From Brevundimonas sp. (lineage in GTDB: Bacteria; Pseudomonadota; Alphaproteobacteria; Caulobacterales; Caulobacteraceae): 64,000 bases of DNA. The DNA is taken from the NCBI RefSeq assembly GCF_027484365.1, contig NZ_JAIXTC010000027.1, positions 1 through 64,000 on the forward strand, read 5' to 3'. Below the pieces are notes generated by a model. The model searched no databases and was not told the origin of the DNA. It saw nothing but the letters and a program-made list of their open reading frames with translations. The position numbers were made by a program, and so were the translations under genes. Shown in pieces: positions 25,460-34,449 of the stretch (positions are counted from its first letter, which is position 1; every line of letters begins with the position of its first letter).

Positions 25460-25963
25460 GTGACTCTCTCAAAGAAACTTCCTGACGTTGTGGCCAGTCT
25501 GGCACTGGTGATCGGCCTCGCGGCCTGTTCCCAGCAAGCGCCCGAGAGCGACAAGGCGGCCGCGGGCACTGACGTTGCCGCGCCGTCACCGGTCGCCGCC
25601 CGCCAGGCTGAGTTCAAGCGGATTGGCGCGGCGAACAAGGCGATCGGTGACCAGCTCAAGGAGCCCGCCCCATCGGCCGAGATCGTTCGGACCAATGCGG
25701 CGATCATCGCCCGCCTCGCGCCCCAGGTCCCGAGCTGGTTCCCGGCCGGATCGGGCGCGGTAGCGGGCGAAGAAACAGAGGCGCTCCCGGCCATCTGGGA
25801 ACGCAACGAGGAGTTCGCCCTTCGGGCCGCAGATTTCGCGAGGGCCGCCGACGCACTTGAAGCGGCGGCGTCTGCCGGAGACGCCGCCCAGATCAGGGCG
25901 GCGTCTCAAGCGCTCGGCCAGACCTGCAAGTCTTGCCATACCGTGTTCCGCGCCAAGAAGTGA
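25460..25963 (+). CDS. Cytochrome c'-like (class II) heme lipoprotein, GTG start
   Basis: The 167-residue protein has a lipoprotein signal (LALVIGLAACSQQ, lipobox cysteine after LAA) and a four-helix body ending CKSCHTVFRAKK, the C-terminal heme-binding CxxCH of class II cytochromes c. It should sit on the periplasmic face of a membrane and carry electrons or bind a small ligand. The only start in this frame with a ribosome-binding site is GTG 25460 (GGAG 7 bp upstream). It is followed 2 bp later by the b561-type cytochrome, its probable electron partner. Confidence 0.88.
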   Translation: MTLSKKLPDVVASLALVIGLAACSQQAPESDKAAAGTDVAAPSPVAARQAEFKRIGAANKAIGDQLKEPAPSAEIVRTNAAIIARLAPQVPSWFPAGSGAVAGEETEALPAIWERNEEFALRAADFARAADALEAAASAGDAAQIRAASQALGQTCKSCHTVFRAKK

Positions 25964-25965
25964 CA

Positions 25966-26682
25966 ATGGAGGTCGCGGGAAGCGGGCAGGGCGACGGGCG
26001 ACCGGGGTCACGGCGGATCAAGCTGTGGGATTGGCCGGTCCGGATTGCTCACTGGTCCTTTGTGATCCTGCTGCCGGCGCTCTGGTGGACATCTGAAAAC
26101 GACCAGATGTCCCTGCACAGGTGGCTTGGCTACGGGATGCTCGGACTCATCGTGTTCCGCCTTTACTGGGGGTTCGCGGGGAGTTCGCCGGCGCGGTTCG
26201 CCGGTTTCCTGAAAGGACCCGGGACCGTGGCAGCCTATGTCCGCGCCCTGTTCGCCAGCAAGGCTGTATCGGGCGCGGGTCACAGTCCGTTGGGCGCCCT
26301 GAGTGTCGTCGCCCTGCTGGGTTTGCTTCTCGCCCAGATCATACTGGGCCTGTTCGCTCAGGATGTGGACGGTCTGGAGGCGGGTCCGCTGGCGCGGCAC
26401 GTCTCCTACGGTGTCGCAGAGGCTGCGCGGGACTGGCATGGCGTTGTCTTTGACGCCCTCTTGTGGCTCGTGGGCCTGCATCTTGCTGCGGTCACATTCT
26501 ATCTTCTCGTGAAGCGGGACAATCTGATCGGACCGATGTTCACGGGCTGGAAGAAGGTGTCGGCGGAGACGCAGGATCCTCAGTTCGCGCCCTTCTGGCG
26601 GCTGATTTCGGGAATTCTCCTCGGGTGTGCTACGGCAGGGTGGGTTTCGCTGGGTGCGCCTCTTCCCGGCTGGGTCAGCTAG
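25966..26682 (+). CDS. Cytochrome b561-type membrane protein
   Basis: The 238-residue membrane protein has four to five hydrophobic helices, with histidines placed for two b-type hemes (PVRIAHWSFVILL, HRWLGYGMLGLIVFRLYW, DWHGVVFDALLWLVGLHLAAVTFYLL). This is the layout of di-heme b561 / Ni-hydrogenase cytochrome b proteins that move electrons between the quinol pool and periplasmic partners. It directly follows the c'-type lipoprotein, so together they may link a periplasmic redox step to the quinone pool. The start at 25966 is 2 bp after the previous stop; a longer frame would overlap that gene. Confidence 0.88.
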   Translation: MEVAGSGQGDGRPGSRRIKLWDWPVRIAHWSFVILLPALWWTSENDQMSLHRWLGYGMLGLIVFRLYWGFAGSSPARFAGFLKGPGTVAAYVRALFASKAVSGAGHSPLGALSVVALLGLLLAQIILGLFAQDVDGLEAGPLARHVSYGVAEAARDWHGVVFDALLWLVGLHLAAVTFYLLVKRDNLIGPMFTGWKKVSAETQDPQFAPFWRLISGILLGCATAGWVSLGAPLPGWVS

Positions 26683-26736
26683 CCAGAGGGTGCTGGCACG
26701 ACCGCGCCGCAAGCGCACTCGCGGCGCCAATTCGCG

Positions 26737-26779
26737 GAAGGGCGCTTGGGCGCGAAGCGGCCTCACGCCCTGGGAGTCC
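26737..26779. repeat. Intergenic repeat, copy 1 (GCTTGGGCGC family)
   Basis: About 43 bp, starting GAAGGGCGCTTGGGCGCGAA and ending AGTCC, lying between the cytochrome gene and the ECF sigma gene. It matches copies at 35362 and 46321. CGCTT and AAGCG can pair as a small hairpin. Confidence 0.45.
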
Positions 26780-26890
26780 ATCGCCCAAATCTGGTCGTCA
26801 GAACCACAACGGTTCATCGATCAACCCGATCGACCAGATGCCGGGACTGAACACCTAGGGCGCTGGGACTGATGGTGATACTGAGCACCC

Positions 26891-27424
26891 ATGGACGGGG
26901 ACCGGACCCACCGTATTGGAAAGAACCACACGCAGCCCCTCGCCGGGCTCGCAGCGCAGCATTTCGCTCCACTTGTGCGGTTCTTCAGGCGTCGCGGATA
27001 TACCGCCGATGCTGCCGAGGATGGCGCCCAGGAAGTCTTCGCGCGCATGCTTGGCCTTGAAGATCACGCCCGCATCGAAAACCCTGAAGCCTATCTGTTT
27101 CGAGTGGCCAGCACGGTTGTTACGGATCGCGCCCGTCGTGACGGTGTTAGACAACTGTCGCGGCACCAAAGCGTAGACGATCTTTCGATCGCCGGTGAGG
27201 AACCCTCGCCAGAGCGCGTCTTGTCCGACAGGCAGCAACTGGAACGCCTGCGTGTCGTCCTGGATGAAATGCCGGCGCGTCGCAGGGAGATACTGATGCT
27301 CAGTCGAATGGACGGACTGAGCTACAGCCAGTTGGCGGCCCGCTATGGAGTGACCGTGAGCGCGATCGAGAAACAGATGATGAAGGCGATCGCCCACCTG
27401 CATCGCCGCATGGGGGAGCGATGA
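26891..27424 (+). CDS. ECF sigma factor, FecI-like
   Basis: The protein (177 residues) has region 2 (LVRFFRRRGYTADAAEDGAQEVFARML, then NPEAYLFRVASTVVTDRARR) and region 4 (LDEMPARRREILMLSRMDGLSYSQLAARYGVTVSAIEKQMMKAIAHL). These are the two helix-turn-helix-containing modules of FecI-type extracytoplasmic-function sigma factors. It overlaps the FecR gene by 4 bp and a TBDR with an STN domain follows, the standard cell-surface signalling trio. Its expected target is the downstream receptor/peptidase operon. No clear FecI-type -35/-10 pair was identified upstream of 28575. Confidence 0.93.
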   Translation: MDGDRTHRIGKNHTQPLAGLAAQHFAPLVRFFRRRGYTADAAEDGAQEVFARMLGLEDHARIENPEAYLFRVASTVVTDRARRDGVRQLSRHQSVDDLSIAGEEPSPERVLSDRQQLERLRVVLDEMPARRREILMLSRMDGLSYSQLAARYGVTVSAIEKQMMKAIAHLHRRMGER

Positions 27425-28443
27425 CGATGCGCGACCGTCTTCGGCTGATCACGACGCCCGAAATCGCAGAAACGCCGCGCGATGCTGCGGGCTGGTTGGC
27501 ACGGCTCTTGTCGGACCAGCACACGCCGGATGATGTCGCTGCATTCGAGCGGTGGTCGCTGGAGCACCCTGAAGGGCGCGCCGACTATGAGCGGATGGCG
27601 GACCTGACCGCGATGCTGTCGGCGGCGGCCGGAAATCCCAAGTCAAGGGCCGTGCTACGCAGCAGTCGCCCGGCACAGGTTCTCGGGCGGCGCAGCACCA
27701 TCGCGATCATCGTGGCGTTGGCCGCCAGCGTATTCGCCGCTTTCATCACCCCGACCCTGCTGGACCGCCCGGCTGTCTATGAGACACGCGTGGGAGAGAT
27801 GCGGCGCGTGGAGTTGAAGGACGGATCGGTGATCACGCTGAACGTCGGCTCACGGCTCCGGGTGCGGATGGAGGAGAGCGAACGGGTGTTGTGGCTCGAC
27901 CACGGCGAGGCCCGGTTCGAGGTGGCCCACGACGCGTCCAGGCCCTTCCGTGTCTTCTCGGACGATCGTGAAGTTCGGGCACTGGGAACTGTTTTCGACG
28001 TTCGTCGCACGGATGGCAACTTCAGGGTTGTCCTGGAAACCGGGTCCGTGGGGCTCTTCCCGGCCGATCGCCGTCGCCTTCGACCCGTGGCCGAGACGGG
28101 GCAGCCTGTCACGGTTCTGGCCCCCGGTCAGATGGCCGAGGCTTCTGCCGACGGCACGGGTCTGGACGTTGAGACGGCAGATCTCGAAGTTACAGGAGCC
28201 TGGCGGGATCACCGTCTGGTGCTGGATGACCGCCCCCTCGGCGAGGCGGTGGCGGAGATCAATCGCTACAACGCGCGCGTGATCGTGGTGGACGATCCGG
28301 TTCTGGCTGCCATGCCGATCAGTGGCGTGTTCCGGACCGATGAGCCCGATGCCTTCGCCCAGGCCGTTGTCATGGTCCTGCCGGCCCGGGTCGCGGCGCG
28401 TGATGGAGAAATGGTCAGGCTGGAACGCCGTCCTAAAGGCTGA
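27421..28443 (+). CDS. FecR-family anti-sigma / signal transducer
   Basis: The 340-residue protein has an N-terminal cytoplasmic part with the DUF4880 pattern (AAGWLARLLSDQHTPDDVAAFERWSLEHPEGRADYERM), one transmembrane helix near residues 97-113 (IAIIVALAASVFAAFI), the FecR domain (TRVGEMRRVELKDGSVITLN, LDHGEARFEVAHDASRPF, VRALGTVFDVRR) and a C-terminal STN-like subdomain (DDRPLGEAVAEINRYNARVIV). It holds the sigma factor until the periplasmic STN domain of the receptor signals ligand binding. It is coupled to sigma by a 4-bp overlap; an ATG at 27427 is also possible. Confidence 0.93.
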   Translation: MTMRDRLRLITTPEIAETPRDAAGWLARLLSDQHTPDDVAAFERWSLEHPEGRADYERMADLTAMLSAAAGNPKSRAVLRSSRPAQVLGRRSTIAIIVALAASVFAAFITPTLLDRPAVYETRVGEMRRVELKDGSVITLNVGSRLRVRMEESERVLWLDHGEARFEVAHDASRPFRVFSDDREVRALGTVFDVRRTDGNFRVVLETGSVGLFPADRRRLRPVAETGQPVTVLAPGQMAEASADGTGLDVETADLEVTGAWRDHRLVLDDRPLGEAVAEINRYNARVIVVDDPVLAAMPISGVFRTDEPDAFAQAVVMVLPARVAARDGEMVRLERRPKG

Positions 28444-28574
28444 ACCGCTGGTCCGAGATGAATTCGCCATCGGCCCGTCACATTTTCTTCGGGCAGGGGG
28501 TGAGCGCCAGGCTTCACCTTGCGTCGAACAGGGTGAGAGCGCCTGGGGCGCGCGATCTTTCCGGGGGATGACCA

Positions 28575-31500
28575 ATGATTCAATCCAATACGCACGGCCT
28601 GAAGCTCGCCCTTATGTTGGGCGTCGCTTCGGCCACACTGTTCACGACCGCAGGGCACGCCGAACCTGCCAGGGCTCAGGAAACCGCGCGGCCGATCACG
28701 GTGCCGGCGGGCGCCCTCGACGATGCACTCCGTCGCTTTGCACTCGTCACCGGCCGGGATGTCCTGTTCTCCAGCCAGACCACGTCCGGCCTTCGCAGCG
28801 GCGGCGTCTCGGGCGCAACGTCCCAGGGTCAGGCCCTGGACGCCATCCTCGAGGGCAGCGGCCTTGGATGGTCGCAAACCACATCGGGAGCCTATGCGAT
28901 TTCGGTGAGCGGGGCCTCAGACCAACCCGACACGTCTCAACTGGATACCGTCACCGTGACGGGCTCCCGCATCCGCGGCCTTCCAACTGACGGACCGGTC
29001 CAGGCCCGCACCATCACGGCCCAGGACATCCGCGAATCCGGCGCGACCCAGATCATCGACGTCCTGCGTGATCTGCCCGCCACCTCGGGCGGGTCAGGGA
29101 CCTTCTCGACCTCGACCTCGGGTCCGCTCTCGTCCAACACGCCGGTCGGGGCAGCCGGTGTCTCGCTGCGTGGGTTGGGGACCAGCGCGACCTTGACGCT
29201 GATCAACAGTCGCCGGGCCTCCATCGCTTCGTTCGCGCGAGGCCAGGAATCCTTCATCGACGCCAACTCCATACCGCTGGCGGCCATCGAGCGGGTGGAT
29301 GTGCTGCCGAACGGCGCCTCCGCGCTTTACGGCGCCGACGCCGTCGCGGGTGTGGTCAACTACATTCTCAAGGACGATTATCAGGGTGCCGAGGTATCGG
29401 TGTCCTATGGCGACTCGACCGCCGGCACCGACGAAGGACGGCTGGATGTCAGCGCCGTAGCCGGGACGACGGTTGGCAACCATTCCTTTATGGTTGTGGC
29501 GAACTGGTATCGTCGGAACGCACTCTACGATCGCGACCGCGCCTATACGGCCGACAGTTTCCGGCCCAGCCAGCAGGGCTTCTATCCCAGCTTCAACGAC
29601 CTGTTCGCGATGTTCAACGACCAGACCGAGTCGCCTGCGAATGGCGGTTGTCCGGCATCCGATTTCCGGACCGGCAATCTCGGCGAGTACTGTCAAGTCG
29701 ACACCAACGACTTCACAGCCACCGACGAGCAATTCGAAAGCCGGGGTGCCCTGTTTACCCACAAGGCCCGGCTTGGGAACAACACCGAATGGTTCAACGA
29801 GCTTCTTTACCAGGAAACCGATTCCAGCGGAACGAGCTCGCCGTCCAACTTTTCGCGGGCGCCGATCGACCCTGAGAACCCGAACTTCCCGGCCAGTTTC
29901 CGCGAGGATCTGCGCAGGGAGGCGGGCTTCTCGAACTTCTCCGGCTTCAACCGCTTTCCAATCTTCGCCTGGGGCAAGCTGCTGGATCCTCGCGCCGTCG
30001 AGGTCGAGAGCCAGAGCCTGCGCTTCGTTTCGGGTCTGAACCATCAGTTCGAGAACGGCTGGACGGTCGAGGGGGCGCTGACGCTCGGCGGCAACGACCG
30101 GACACAGACCGGCACGTCCGGCCTGGTCCGATCCGCCGCCTTCTATGACGCCAATCTCGGTAACATCTGTACTGACGGCAGCCGTGTTCGGCGCTGGACC
30201 GTGGATCTGACGCGCCCCTCGGCCCGCTATGTCGGCAACACCTGCGAGGCCGCGGGCAAGACGACGCTCTGGTACAACCCCTTTGGCGGTCAGCGGAACC
30301 AGGCGGCGGGTCTCGCAAGCATTCTGGAGACGACGGCGAAACGCGAGGGCGAGTCGCGTCTGTGGGCCCTCGACGTGTCAGGCGACGGCGATCTGTTCAC
30401 CTTGAACGGTCGCACCATCAAGGCCGCCTTCGGAGCCGAGTACCGGCATGAAGAACTCTCCGATACGCCCTCGGGCGAAGCGGTCGCCACGTCCACCAAT
30501 CCCGAGCCGATCCTGGGCTTCAGCTCCACTTCGGCCTTTGGCGAGCGCGATCAATGGGCGGTGTTCGGCGAGCTCTATGTGCCACTGACCAACACCCTGG
30601 AGGTCCAACTGGCAGGGCGGTTCGACGAGTACGATGACTTCGGATCGGACTTCAATCCGAAGGTGGCGGTGCGCTGGCAACCGGTCGGACCGCTGATCCT
30701 GCGTGGCAACTGGTCGACGTCGTTCCGGGCGCCTTCTCTGGCGCAAAGCGGTGCAGGCGTGCTTTTGTCCAGCTACCGCGTCAACTGTCGCATCACGCCC
30801 GGAGCCTGCAATGGCTCGGCGACCGCCACGGGTCAGGCGCTGCTGTCGGAAGACGTCGGCAATCCCGATCTGGAGGCCGAAAATGCCGAGACCTATGGTT
30901 TCGGCGGGTTGGTCAAGCCGACCGAAGACATCGCGATCGGCCTGGACTACTGGGACATCCGTCACGAAAGCCTGGTCGGTCTGGACCGCGACGACTTCAT
31001 TCGGCGAGCCCTCGCCGGCGAGTTCCCGGTGGTCGGTCAGGGCCTTCTGCCGACCGGTACGCCGGGCCTGGAGCGCTCGGCGACCGGATTTGTCACGGAT
31101 GCTCATTTCCAGCTGTCGAACCTGGGCTTCCAGCATACGCGCGGCCTGGACTTCACCTACACTCAGCATATCGACGATACGGCCTGGGGCGACTTTACCG
31201 CCCTGGTCGACGCCAGCTATCTGATCGCCTTCGACCGTCAGGCCTCGGTCGGTTCTTCCGTCATCGACGAGGCGGGCGAGTATCAGTACCCACAACTGGT
31301 CGCGACGGCCAAACTGCGCTGGCGGAACGGCGACTGGCGCGCCACCGGACAGGTCAACTACACTTCCGACTACCGCGACGATCCCGACCCCCGCACCTTG
31401 ACCGCGGTCGGCCTTCCGACCACGGCCATCGTGAATGTCGACGCATGGACCACGGTCGACATCAGCCTGAGCCGCGATTTTGGTGAAAGCACCTATGTCC

Positions 31501-31628
31501 AGCTGAACATCCGGAACCTCTTCGACGAGGACGCGCCGCGTGTCCTGGGCAGCGGGGCGAATGTGGATCACATCAACCACGACACCCTCGGTCGCTTCGT
31601 CACCGTCAGGGCGACCCGGCGGTTCTAA
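28575..31628 (+). CDS. TonB-dependent transducer-receptor with N-terminal STN domain
   Basis: This is a 1017-residue receptor. A signal peptide (to about residue 35) is followed by a secretin/TonB short N-terminal domain (ITVPAGALDDALRRFALVTG, VSGATSQGQALDAILEGSGL, about 38-115), which touches FecR in the periplasm. Then come a TonB-box-like DTVTVTGSRI, a plug (QIIDVLRDLPATSGGSG, ATLTLINSRRASIASFA, IERVDVLPNGASALYGADAV) and a large barrel ending VTVRATRRF. It is both transporter and sensor. The next genes encode a transporter and two peptidases for beta-aspartyl peptides, so the ligand may be a peptide; that is inference from context. Confidence 0.93.
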   Translation: MIQSNTHGLKLALMLGVASATLFTTAGHAEPARAQETARPITVPAGALDDALRRFALVTGRDVLFSSQTTSGLRSGGVSGATSQGQALDAILEGSGLGWSQTTSGAYAISVSGASDQPDTSQLDTVTVTGSRIRGLPTDGPVQARTITAQDIRESGATQIIDVLRDLPATSGGSGTFSTSTSGPLSSNTPVGAAGVSLRGLGTSATLTLINSRRASIASFARGQESFIDANSIPLAAIERVDVLPNGASALYGADAVAGVVNYILKDDYQGAEVSVSYGDSTAGTDEGRLDVSAVAGTTVGNHSFMVVANWYRRNALYDRDRAYTADSFRPSQQGFYPSFNDLFAMFNDQTESPANGGCPASDFRTGNLGEYCQVDTNDFTATDEQFESRGALFTHKARLGNNTEWFNELLYQETDSSGTSSPSNFSRAPIDPENPNFPASFREDLRREAGFSNFSGFNRFPIFAWGKLLDPRAVEVESQSLRFVSGLNHQFENGWTVEGALTLGGNDRTQTGTSGLVRSAAFYDANLGNICTDGSRVRRWTVDLTRPSARYVGNTCEAAGKTTLWYNPFGGQRNQAAGLASILETTAKREGESRLWALDVSGDGDLFTLNGRTIKAAFGAEYRHEELSDTPSGEAVATSTNPEPILGFSSTSAFGERDQWAVFGELYVPLTNTLEVQLAGRFDEYDDFGSDFNPKVAVRWQPVGPLILRGNWSTSFRAPSLAQSGAGVLLSSYRVNCRITPGACNGSATATGQALLSEDVGNPDLEAENAETYGFGGLVKPTEDIAIGLDYWDIRHESLVGLDRDDFIRRALAGEFPVVGQGLLPTGTPGLERSATGFVTDAHFQLSNLGFQHTRGLDFTYTQHIDDTAWGDFTALVDASYLIAFDRQASVGSSVIDEAGEYQYPQLVATAKLRWRNGDWRATGQVNYTSDYRDDPDPRTLTAVGLPTTAIVNVDAWTTVDISLSRDFGESTYVQLNIRNLFDEDAPRVLGSGANVDHINHDTLGRFVTVRATRRF

Positions 31629-31634
31629 GGCGTG

Positions 31635-31661
31635 GGCGGGGCGGCTGATCGCCGTCCCGCC
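31635..31661 (+). terminator. Hairpin between the receptor and the YfcC-type transporter
   Basis: GGCGGGGCGGC (31635-31645) and GCCGTCCCGCC (31651-31661) pair over 11 bp with one G-T wobble and a 5-nt loop, 7 bp after the receptor stop. No T-run follows, so it may tune downstream expression rather than end transcription. Confidence 0.4.
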
Positions 31662-31681
31662 GGCCCTGACCCTGTACCACT

Positions 31682-33181
31682 ATGACAGTTCCCCATTCCG
31701 ACACGGCCGTGCAGGCCAAGGCGCAGGGCCCCGACACCCTCCTGATCCTTCTTGCCGTCGCAATCCTGGCATTCGCGGCCAGTTGGCTGGCGCCCAAGGG
31801 CGTATTCGAGCTTGCGGGCGTCGTCGGCGCGGGCGGGCGTCCTGCGATCGATCCAACCTCGTTCCACATCGTTCCGGCATCGGAGGGGGGCGGGGCGCCG
31901 TTCTTCGGGTCGGGAGGAGAGGTCGGGTTTCTGAACTTCCTTTTCGAAGGTCTGGTGAGCGGCGACCGCAACGCCGCGACCGTTGGGCTGATGGCCTTCT
32001 TGCTGATCGTCGGCGGCTCCTTCGGTGTGGTCATGCGGACGGGGGCGGTCGAACGTGGCCTGCGAATCCTGATGACCTGGGGAGGAGCGGGGGGCGGTTG
32101 GTTGATCCCGGTGTTGTTCGCAATCTTTGCACTGGGTGGCGCCGTCTTCGGGATGGGCGAGGAGGCGATCGTCTTTGTGCTGATCCTGTCGCCGGCCTTG
32201 ATCCGGGCTGGCTACGACAGCCTTACGGCCGTGCTCGTGACCTATGTCGCCACCCAGGTCGGGTTCGCCACCTCCTGGATGAACCCCTTCGGTCTGGTCA
32301 TCGCGCAAGGGATTGCCGGCGTCCCGATCCTGTCGGGCATGGCGCTCAGGCTTGCCATGTTTGCGGCCTTCACCGGGCTGGCAGCGCTGGCGACCTGGCG
32401 CTACGCCCGGCAGATAAAGGCCCGGCCCCAAAGGTCGCTGACCTATCGGATTGACGAGGCGGTCCGGGCGCGTTCCGCCGAAACCGTGATCGAAGTCCGC
32501 AGGTTGGGGACCGGTGACATCGCGATCCTCATCCTGCTTGCAGCAACGATCGCCTGGATCGCGTGGGGCGTCGTCGCCGAGGGCTATTACCTGGCCGAGA
32601 TCGCTGGTCAGTTCCTCGCACTCGGTCTGGCGGCTGGAGTTCTGGCCCTGGCGTTTCGACTTCCCGATGTCGATGCCAATGGCCTGGCCGGCGCGTTCCG
32701 CGAGGGGGCCGTGCAGATGGCGCCGGCAGTGATCGTCGTGGCCATCGCCAAGGGTATAGTCCTGCTTCTGGGAGGAGACGACCCGACCCGACCGAGCGTA
32801 CTGAACACCCTGCTGGACCTGGTCGGAAGCTGGGCATCGCATCTGCCGGACTGGGGCGCCGCGCTCAGCATGCTGGGCCTGCAGAGCGTGCTGAATCTGT
32901 TCATCGCGTCTGGTTCGGGACAGGCGGCGCTGACAATGCCCTTGATGGCCCCGCTTGCCGACCTGACCGGTGTCACACGGCAGACGTCAGTCCTGGCGTT
33001 TCAACTCGGGGATGGCCTGACCAACATTGTCTGCCCTGCTTCGGCGGCGCTCATGGGATCCTTGGCGGCGGCGCGCATCGACTGGGCGACCTGGCTCAGG
33101 TTCATCTGGAAGCCGACTTTGGCGCTGCTGGGTCTGGCTGTGGCCTTCGTCGTTGTCGCAACGCTGACGGGATATCGCTGA
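31682..33181 (+). CDS. YfcC/DcuC-family membrane transporter (basic amino acid or dicarboxylate type)
   Basis: A 499-residue membrane protein with about 12 helices. The GGSFGVVMRTGAVERGLRILM and GAVFGMGEEAIVFVLILSP segments, and the symmetrical second-half repeats LFIASGSGQAALTMPLMAPL and FQLGDGLTNIVCPASAALMG, are characteristic of the YfcC family (C4-dicarboxylate anaerobic carrier / arginine-ornithine antiporter-like). Next to a cyanophycinase-like and an isoaspartyl peptidase, import of arginine, aspartate or beta-Asp-Arg across the inner membrane is plausible. Its stop overlaps the peptidase start by one base (TGATG). Confidence 0.82.
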   Translation: MTVPHSDTAVQAKAQGPDTLLILLAVAILAFAASWLAPKGVFELAGVVGAGGRPAIDPTSFHIVPASEGGGAPFFGSGGEVGFLNFLFEGLVSGDRNAATVGLMAFLLIVGGSFGVVMRTGAVERGLRILMTWGGAGGGWLIPVLFAIFALGGAVFGMGEEAIVFVLILSPALIRAGYDSLTAVLVTYVATQVGFATSWMNPFGLVIAQGIAGVPILSGMALRLAMFAAFTGLAALATWRYARQIKARPQRSLTYRIDEAVRARSAETVIEVRRLGTGDIAILILLAATIAWIAWGVVAEGYYLAEIAGQFLALGLAAGVLALAFRLPDVDANGLAGAFREGAVQMAPAVIVVAIAKGIVLLLGGDDPTRPSVLNTLLDLVGSWASHLPDWGAALSMLGLQSVLNLFIASGSGQAALTMPLMAPLADLTGVTRQTSVLAFQLGDGLTNIVCPASAALMGSLAAARIDWATWLRFIWKPTLALLGLAVAFVVVATLTGYR

Positions 33182-34449
33182 TGACGCGCCGAGGGCATTT
33201 CCTCAATGCCGTCCTCGGAGGGCTTGTCGGGCTGCTTGTCGCGGCCCCCGCGATCGCCGAGCCTGGGCGTCTGGTGATTGTCGGCGGTGCGCTCGACGCG
33301 AGGAACGCCGAGATCTGGGGGGCCTTTCTGGACGGGCTGCCTGATCCGGCGACCGACCGTATCGCCATCGTCGCGGCGGCATCGGGTGAGCCTGTCGCGT
33401 CTTTTGAGTCGGCCCGCGCGGCGCTGGCGCTCCACGGCGTTTCCCCTGACCGCGTCGTCCTCGTTCGGGCCGCCGTTATTGATGATCCGGCCACGTCCGA
33501 GGACGAGAGTCTCTGGGCCGATGGAGGCGCTGATCCAGCGGCGGTCGCGATCGCTGAGGGGGCGGGCGGGATCTGGTTCACGGGTGGCGATCAGGCAAGG
33601 ACCGCACGGGTGCTGTTTGATACGGCGGGATTGCCGACGCCGCTTCTGGTCGCTCTGCGTCGCCGCCTGGCGGAGGGCGCCGTCATCGGTGGCTCCAGCG
33701 CCGGAGCCGCAATCCAGAGCGCCACCATGATCCTGCGCGGCGACGGCCTGATCGCTCTGACCCGGCCGATGAAATCCCCCGGCGCCGACGCGGACATGGA
33801 AGACGGCCGGCTGATCCTGGGCCAGGGTGCGGGCTTCTTCACCGACGGGATCGTCGATCAGCATTTCGACCGACAGGCGCGGCTCGGTCGATTGTCCCGG
33901 GCCGTGATCGAAAGTCCGGTGGACCGGTTCGGCTACGGTATCGATGAGAACACGGCGCTGGTCGTCGAGACGGCCACCCGTACCGCAACCGTCAGGGGTG
34001 CCGGCACCGTGACGATGATCGACGACGTCGAGGCGTCTCAACCTGCAGACCCCGACTTTGCGGTCACAGGCCTGCGCCTGTCCGTCGCGTCATCCGGCGA
34101 CCGGATCGACCTGGCCAGCGGTGACGTCATCTCTGCCGCCGGTCGTCAGGGCGATCCCATGGACGACCCGGTTCCTACTCCCGGCGACGGCGCCGGGGTC
34201 GGCCCCGCCTATCCGGCCCGGCCGCTGATCGATCTGCTGGATATGGGCCTGATTGAGACCAATCTAACCGTCCTTGACAGGGTCAGCCTCGGTGACGCGG
34301 GTGCGGCTGTCCGTTTTCGCTTTGAGACAACGGACCGCACCTCGGCGATGCGTAGGCTTGGCTCCGGGCCCGGTCCGGGCCTGACACTGCGTGACCTGCG
34401 GCTGTCGATCATGCCGGTGATCGTCACAGTGGAGGATGTCCGGCCGTGA
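33181..34449 (+). CDS. Exported cyanophycinase-like S51-family peptidase
   Basis: The 422-residue protein has a signal peptide (LGGLVGLLVAAPAIAEPG), then GRLVIVGGALDARNAEIW, the substrate-side GGIWFTGGDQARTAR motif and VIGGSSAGAAIQ with the nucleophilic serine at about Ser173, as in cyanophycinase (GxSAGA) of the class I glutamine amidotransferase-like fold. GQGAGFFTDGIVDQHFDRQARLGRL and GYGIDENTALVV complete the family pattern. Cyanophycinase cuts multi-L-arginyl-poly-L-aspartate into beta-Asp-Arg dipeptides. The signal peptide makes it an extracellular or periplasmic (CphE-like) form. The C-terminal about 110 residues are longer than in classical CphB. It overlaps its neighbours on both sides. 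Confidence 0.85.
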   Translation: MTRRGHFLNAVLGGLVGLLVAAPAIAEPGRLVIVGGALDARNAEIWGAFLDGLPDPATDRIAIVAAASGEPVASFESARAALALHGVSPDRVVLVRAAVIDDPATSEDESLWADGGADPAAVAIAEGAGGIWFTGGDQARTARVLFDTAGLPTPLLVALRRRLAEGAVIGGSSAGAAIQSATMILRGDGLIALTRPMKSPGADADMEDGRLILGQGAGFFTDGIVDQHFDRQARLGRLSRAVIESPVDRFGYGIDENTALVVETATRTATVRGAGTVTMIDDVEASQPADPDFAVTGLRLSVASSGDRIDLASGDVISAAGRQGDPMDDPVPTPGDGAGVGPAYPARPLIDLLDMGLIETNLTVLDRVSLGDAGAAVRFRFETTDRTSAMRRLGSGPGPGLTLRDLRLSIMPVIVTVEDVRP

